64,000 bases of DNA from Phytoseiulus persimilis (lineage: Eukaryota; Arthropoda; Arachnida; Mesostigmata; Phytoseiidae). A program made the translations under genes and the position numbers. Positions 58,900-64,000 of this stretch are shown piece after piece. The stretch is from positions 42,714,745-42,778,744 of the forward strand of contig CM075102.1 of assembly GCA_037576195.1 (NCBI GenBank), written 5' to 3'. Each line of letters begins with the position of its first letter. The stretch's first letter is position 1. The notes beneath the pieces were generated by a model. The model did not search any database, was not told the DNA's origin, and worked only from the letters and a program-made list of their open reading frames with translations.

Positions 58900-61000
58900 A
58901 TTGAAAGCCGGGAGCAACAGATCGGTTGATGGAACGATACATCACTCACTCGATGGCGCTCTGAGTCACCGCGCGGTCGCTCGATGGAACACCACGCAAA
59001 TTAGGCAAAGGGGGTCTGGCAGATAAATTGATAGTCAATACGATGGTGACACACGCTGATCGAGGGCGTCATCCGAACTCGCGAACACAACTTCTGGAAG
59101 CTCCGCTGGAAAATGAGCGAATGGATGATAGGCGAACGTTACTTGACCCTCCTCTCCGCAAGTATATCGTACTCGAAAGCGAAACACTGACTAGCCGACT
59201 TCCAGGGAGAACATCTATCGCGGTCGCGTCACAAGAATGAGATACTTTCGCCGATTAATGACCCTCAAACAGGACGTTCCTCACCTGTTCGAAGCTTCGA
59301 ACTCGTTCAAAGTCTCTGAGCAACTACATCGCGGGGAGAGACCCGTGGGAAAGAGATTTGGAGCCTTAGTTCCATGTTTTTCGTCGAGCTTGAGCAGTGG
59401 GACTCAGACGCTTGCATGACTGGTTCTCAGTTTGATATGTCTGACTGACAGACTATTTGAACGCCGGTCTGTAGGCTCGTGCATCGCCCACAGGATAGTT
59501 AGCACGCATGGGATGTTCGCCATACATCATACGCCTACACCAGGTCTCGACTCATCAAGCAGTCTGCATGGCTGCTAAGTACCCCTGCAAGCAACAAACC
59601 GCCCGCCCGCCCGTCCGCCCGCCCGTCCGCCCGCCCGTCCGCCCGCCCGCCGCGTCGGCTGGCCTGTCTGTTCATCTGTGTAGCTGAACTGCTTGATCTT
59701 CCACTCGTCACAAGCCCCTGCGTCGTATAGGACAAGAATTGCTCCGACAGTAGCCTATGTAGATCAATCTGAAATGAGGAGAGTGAACCTCGTCGAGGAC
59801 CGAGAAGTTGCTCGCCCTCCTCGAGGAATACCGCATCGCTCACCCCTCGGCTGGGCAAACTCGATGAGCGTACTTGCTCATATTTGATCCACTGACTTCC
59901 GTCGGGTCCTCAAAAATAACGACGCCCGATCCAAACAATAACCCATGGTGACAGCAAGTTTTTGAGTTTTCGTCCTCGGTGAGCAGCCGCCGCGCTCCGG
60001 ATACTGAACCTGGCCGCGGCAGAGCGGATCCGGAATCCGCCGGTTCCGAAAATCCGGCAGCTGAATGGAACCAGCTACATAGCGGGACGAATCAGGAGGA
60101 CTTTCCCCGTGCAGCGAACGGAAGGTGTCAGGACGCGCCTCCTTGTCACTCCAGCTGACCACCAAAGCATTCATGCTGTCAGCCGCAGTGGCAGAACACA
60201 AGCAGACATGCAACTTTTTCCCACCCATACCCTTCCTCGATTCGACCATGTTCCCGGTGGACGGTTGGCCCAAAAGTCGGCTCGCTGGCTACAGTGACCC
60301 TCCGCATCGCTCTTTCGTCGTCGTCGTCGTTTCGGACGGTGGCTCAGACATTCAGGCACGCAGTCGGTCAGTGAATCGGTCAGGTCGTCAAATCCCGTCG
60401 ACTTTGGCAATCCATAGAAGGCCTCGAGATAAGAAGAAAACTCATCTAGCCGATTGATGTCTGTCGCCAGTGAGGTCTGCGGGTGAGGAGACAGACTCGG
60501 AAACCGACCAAGCGTTTGACCAAGCGCGCAATCAACCGAGATACATACATCTATATCACATATTTTATATGGGCTTGCTTGTATGTGAGTTGTCTGCGTC
60601 TGGCTACTCGGAAACCAGGGTCTTTGGGAACGCTCTTCGAGTCGGCAGCCAGGCGCAATCTCATGCCAAAATGCGATGAGTCGCTCTCGGATCTGCCACA
60701 CGCACAGGATCGATGCTGTCACTCGCGCTGAACGTCACTCGACAATGCAGCATAAAAATCTCGCTCGGTTCGGTGAGCTGTCGACGAATAAATTCGCTCA
60801 TCGTGTCACTTCGAGGGAGATTGATGGAAACGGAGGACTGGGTTGACAGGAATATTGAAATGAATTGATTGTGGAATATCTCAGGCAAGCTGCGGGAAAA
60901 AACCTCCGACGCAGGCTCGATGGATTATGAAGCGGCAAAGATCCGCACTGAAGCAACCGACTCCCTATCGGAGGATGATTTATCCTCTCGACGCGGATAA
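58900..61000. other. Region: no supported gene
   Basis: No recognised gene. A 183-codon minus frame (60171-60722) runs through 4-bp periodic sequence (GACC/GACT/CGAC units) and a run of CGT/ACG codons that would give RRRRRK, so it is probably not coding. A minus frame at 60661-60888 and short plus frames add nothing identifiable. The 59599-59654 minisatellite is listed separately. Confidence 0.45.
59599..59654. repeat. GC-rich 12-bp minisatellite (CCGCCCGCCCGT)n
   Basis: Tandem units of CCGCCCGCCCGT, with a first unit of 16 bp and a degenerate last one: three to four copies of a 12-bp period built on a 4-bp CCCG/CCGT rhythm. The minus strand reads as repeated GRAD codons, which explains the Gly/Arg/Ala/Asp repeat in a minus frame there. 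Confidence 0.9.
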
Positions 61001-61185
61001 ATGACGAACTCATTGTCCATGGAAAAAGAGTTCGAGCGGCTTCACCAGATCACCCCTTCCGTACCGTCTAGTCTCTCGGAACCGCTGAGTGACCCGTCCA
61101 CCAGGATGGAAGCGAACATATCGGCAGTTTTACATCTCTGTTCTAATTTCACGGAAGACGAAACTTTCAAGTGCTTGCTCAAAAG
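61001..61185 (+). CDS. Candidate first coding exon ending at GTAAGC donor
   Basis: The ATG at 61001 follows directly on an in-frame TAA, and a second Met lies at codon 7 (MTNSLSMEKEFERLHQ). The frame continues ITPSVPSSLSEPLSDPSTRM and ends FTEDETFKCLLK at AAAAG|GTAAGC (exon end 61185), a consensus donor. The frame's own stop lies inside the donor. The composition is mixed and soluble with no signal peptide. The stretch MEANISAVLHLCSNFTEDET could be helical. I do not recognise a family and could not choose a following exon; a pyrimidine-rich acceptor-like site lies near 61559. Either a 5' exon of a longer gene or chance. Confidence 0.28.
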
Positions 61186-61189
61186 GTAA

Positions 61190-64000
61190 GCCAGTGATTA
61201 GTGTGCTCTGAAGGCGGACAGGAAGATGAAAGGAGGGGAGGACTCGGCCGGTGCGGAACCTGTGATGGGGAGTTCGGGAGCAGGAAGGGGAACGGAAGGA
61301 GATAAGCTCAACAGACAGGATGACGCAGAGACGCTATTTCGAAAGCCAATTTTTCGCTCTATCTCGTGACGAGAGCTGTCGGAAGCTGAATTCGCACTCG
61401 CGTCGATTCTCGCCGTATTCATGCATCCATGGGTCAGTTCCTCCGGCGTGAAATAAATGCAATACATGTTCGACTTCCTTTTTCCCCTTGATGTCGTTGT
61501 TCCTCCCCTCGCAAATCGCACCGATTACCCGAACGACAACGTCTCTCTTCTGCTTCCAGCAACTATTCACACTTTGAGCGTTTCCGTTCGCGGAGGAAAA
61601 AAAGGAAATCGTTCTCCTCGGCACCGTACCCCCAAGACTGTAGCAGCGGTGGGTCAGAGTGACGAGACGCGATGGGTTCCACCCGGAAGCCATCGAGTAC
61701 TACGAGGGTGGCGGTCGCGGATTCATTCGTCCAGCATCGCATTGGATAATTGCTACGTTCGAGTCACCACAGGAGACATAAAGCAAAAATGAAATTCAGG
61801 TGGAGGGAGCGAGTCTAGCGCTCTCACGTTGGCGGTCGAGGGATCGTTCGCGTCGGCCGTTGTGATCGCTGCACATAACGTTCTGGCATTAAAGCTCGCC
61901 CATAACGACTTCGGAACGCCGAATGTGATACGAGCGAAACCGTCTACGGAAATAATGATAGCGTCCTGCCCGTTTCTACTAGTACTGTCGGGGCATTAGT
62001 GAACCGTTAATGCTGAACAAAGTTTCTACCGAGATAATGCGGCAGAATCACGCCCGAGCTGCGGTCGGAACCTCTGCGACGATCCCCGCACGAATTCTGA
62101 GCTGCTGGAACGCATATGCGGTGGAATAAGCTTCTGGCTGGGTCGAATCGATTCCGATAGGACATTTGGGTGGATTGACAGTGATTCGGGTGGCCGACCG
62201 CCAAGAGTCTGACGGAACTTCCTCAATCGTTCGGACAGTCGAGCAATTCCTGCTGATGTCCGTGCTGATGCGGTCGCTGCCGGCCTCCAACACTGCAAAT
62301 TGAAATGCGGCTCAAGTCACAAGCCGCGAGCCCCGCAGAGAGCCGACCGAGTCGATGGCCGGCCCGAACCACTCGGCTGGGAACGTAAGAAGCTTGCAAG
62401 AACGCTTCCCTGATAAACTCGGCACGTTCCACTGCTTTGGAACGCTTGTCTATTTTTGGCGAAACTTCGTTCCGGAGTTGACTCCCAAATCCCAGAACAG
62501 GACTCGAGATTTGAGCGGAGCGTCTTTCGAGAACGGTCCACCGAGAGTCCTCTAACCCGACCCGCATACCGTGCACTCGGCGCTCCGACAGGCTGGCTCG
62601 GGCGAGCGGGTGGGAAACCAAGCAAGTCTGGAGAGATTTTTCCTTATCTGCACAGCAGTCGAGAGCACTCTGAGCGCGCGGTTCGTATGCCGCACAATCT
62701 AAAGCGTCGACTGCGCTCGACTCCCACCGGCAGCCAGTCGGTCGGCAAACTTATTTCGTTCGTCTCCGCCGTAAATTCCGGGAGCGCAATCGAGCACAAA
62801 TGAAGTTTGTAGCCACTGTGACAGTCATTCGACGCAACGCAGGCTCGGCCGGATCGGGGACTCGCTGATGGGAGCCCAAAGTAGTGTGTGCAGAGCAGAC
62901 CGCGTCTGGAGCCGGCTTACACTGAGCCTCTGTCTCCCCCCTTCTAATCTTCTTTCCCATTCTTCCTCCCGGTGGCAAACCGGTGGCGCAGAACGTCCCG
63001 GTATAGATGGGCAGCGCTCGTTTCAATATCGAAGTCTACTTGTTCCGCTCGGCGCGGGCTATCTGCTCGGAAGATTCGATTCACAGACCGTACGTTTCTC
63101 GCGACGGGCTCTGCCGAAGGCCTGTCGTCTCCCGATCAGATCGTTGAGCGATTTCCTCCAGGTGTCATCCCACTCACCCGACCGAGCTCAGACACCGAAA
63201 GTCGAAGCCAGGCATCAAGCCGGAAAAACAGGAGAACGCAGCAGCCACGGCCATATCGCTGGAGGTGGCGAAGGTATGACGTTGGCTTGGCTGCCGGCCA
63301 TCTTGGACATATGTGTGGAATCAAGGAGGGAAGACTTCCTCTGTAATCAATAATAATTGACCTGTCGTCTGGTGATGTCGTCGTCATCGTCGTCTTCTAA
63401 GGCACAGGGTTTCGCGCAGAATCTGTCGACCTGGCACATCCACTTTCTTCGACTCAGTGCGCCAGCTCGGTTGGGGAAGATGCGACCGCTGTCAGACAAC
63501 ACGCTGGAACGATTGAACTACTAGATAATGGTCTCTTCGATGGTAGAAACTGCTCGAAACACTCTGGAATAGCTTCAAAAGATCGCGAAACATCGATAGT
63601 AGCTATTTCGGTCATGATGTAGTATACCCCTAGCCACCGTCGAGATCATCCCGGATGAGCGTGTCATGGTGATTGGCGCTCTAATGATGGAATCAGCGAA
63701 AGCCTCAAAATTTTGGAACTGATACTGACATAAACGCAAGCGGTGCTCAACCGTCAGCCTCAGGCCTCCGCAGTGGCGGAATATCTGTTTCGATGTCATG
63801 GGGCATCTCCATCAGGTCGACCTTCAACAGCAGCTTGAACCGGTCTGACTCGATCAACGGATCCTGGAAGTTCAGGTTGCATCCATCGATCGATCACCAG
63901 AGCCCATACTCCTGAACTTCTCCTGGAATTTCGGCCCTGAACCTCATGGAATCGATCAGAGAACGCAAGGCTCATGTTCGAAGGGCAATCGGGCAGGAAT
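61190..64000. other. Region: no supported gene
   Basis: Frames at 61457-61792 (plus), 61198-61693 (minus), 62223-62625 (minus) and 62868-63353 (plus, 161 codons) overlap one another and have no known domain. The last 500 bases read as ordinary unique sequence. An acceptor-like CTTCTGCTTCCAG at about 61547-61559 could serve the 61001 exon. Nothing else identified. Confidence 0.45.

Noticed and set aside
60171..60722. 183-codon minus frame with an RRRRRK run
   Set aside because: The run is encoded by a CGT/CGA repeat, and much of the frame lies on 4-bp-periodic sequence. No domain and no flanking signals.

Overview
The window reads as nuclear DNA of a eukaryote, most likely an invertebrate. 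There is no bacterial gene layout: no operons, no run of long ORFs, and the longest ATG-initiated frame is 292 codons. Base composition is near balanced with CpG not visibly depleted. The tetranucleotide TCGA and short 4-bp periodic tracts recur throughout. A tRNA-derived, SINE-like element, TATA/initiator-like motifs and GTRAG splice donors are present. A chelicerate, for example a compact-genome mite, would fit this composition. That is inference from composition only, because no gene in the window is diagnostic.

I found no gene I can name. None of the translated frames shows a domain I recognise (homeobox, zinc finger, kinase, protease, transposase or reverse transcriptase core, histone). 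Open frames of 60 to 180 codons occur on both strands, often overlapping in antisense, so length alone is weak evidence of coding. I list only frames with some extra support: a signal peptide or membrane segment, a good ATG context, a consensus splice donor at the frame end, or a nearby AATAAA. All carry low confidence. The 'region' entries state what each remaining stretch holds.

Layout. 1-21.3 kb: no supported gene; scattered simple repeats and small inverted repeats. 21.4-22.2 kb: competing sense and antisense frames, each followed by a poly(A) signal. 22.2-34.4 kb: no identified gene, but it holds the longest frame (25931-26809, minus). 34.4-35.4 kb: two plus-strand frames with signal-peptide-like starts. 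35.4-44 kb: an AT-rich TAAT-motif cluster near 37.85 kb and an ORF-poor stretch near 38.7-40.2 kb. 44.3-47.2 kb: two strong inverted repeats and a small membrane-peptide frame. 53.3-53.9 kb: a TATA plus initiator arrangement followed by a short upstream frame and a 130-codon frame. 58.3-58.9 kb: a palindrome, a tRNA-derived element and a small secreted-peptide frame side by side, the most interesting cluster. 61.0 kb: a candidate 5' exon ending at a consensus donor.

I see no evidence that these candidates work together in one pathway. The window looks gene-poor or intronic/intergenic. Transcript data would be needed to settle any coding call.
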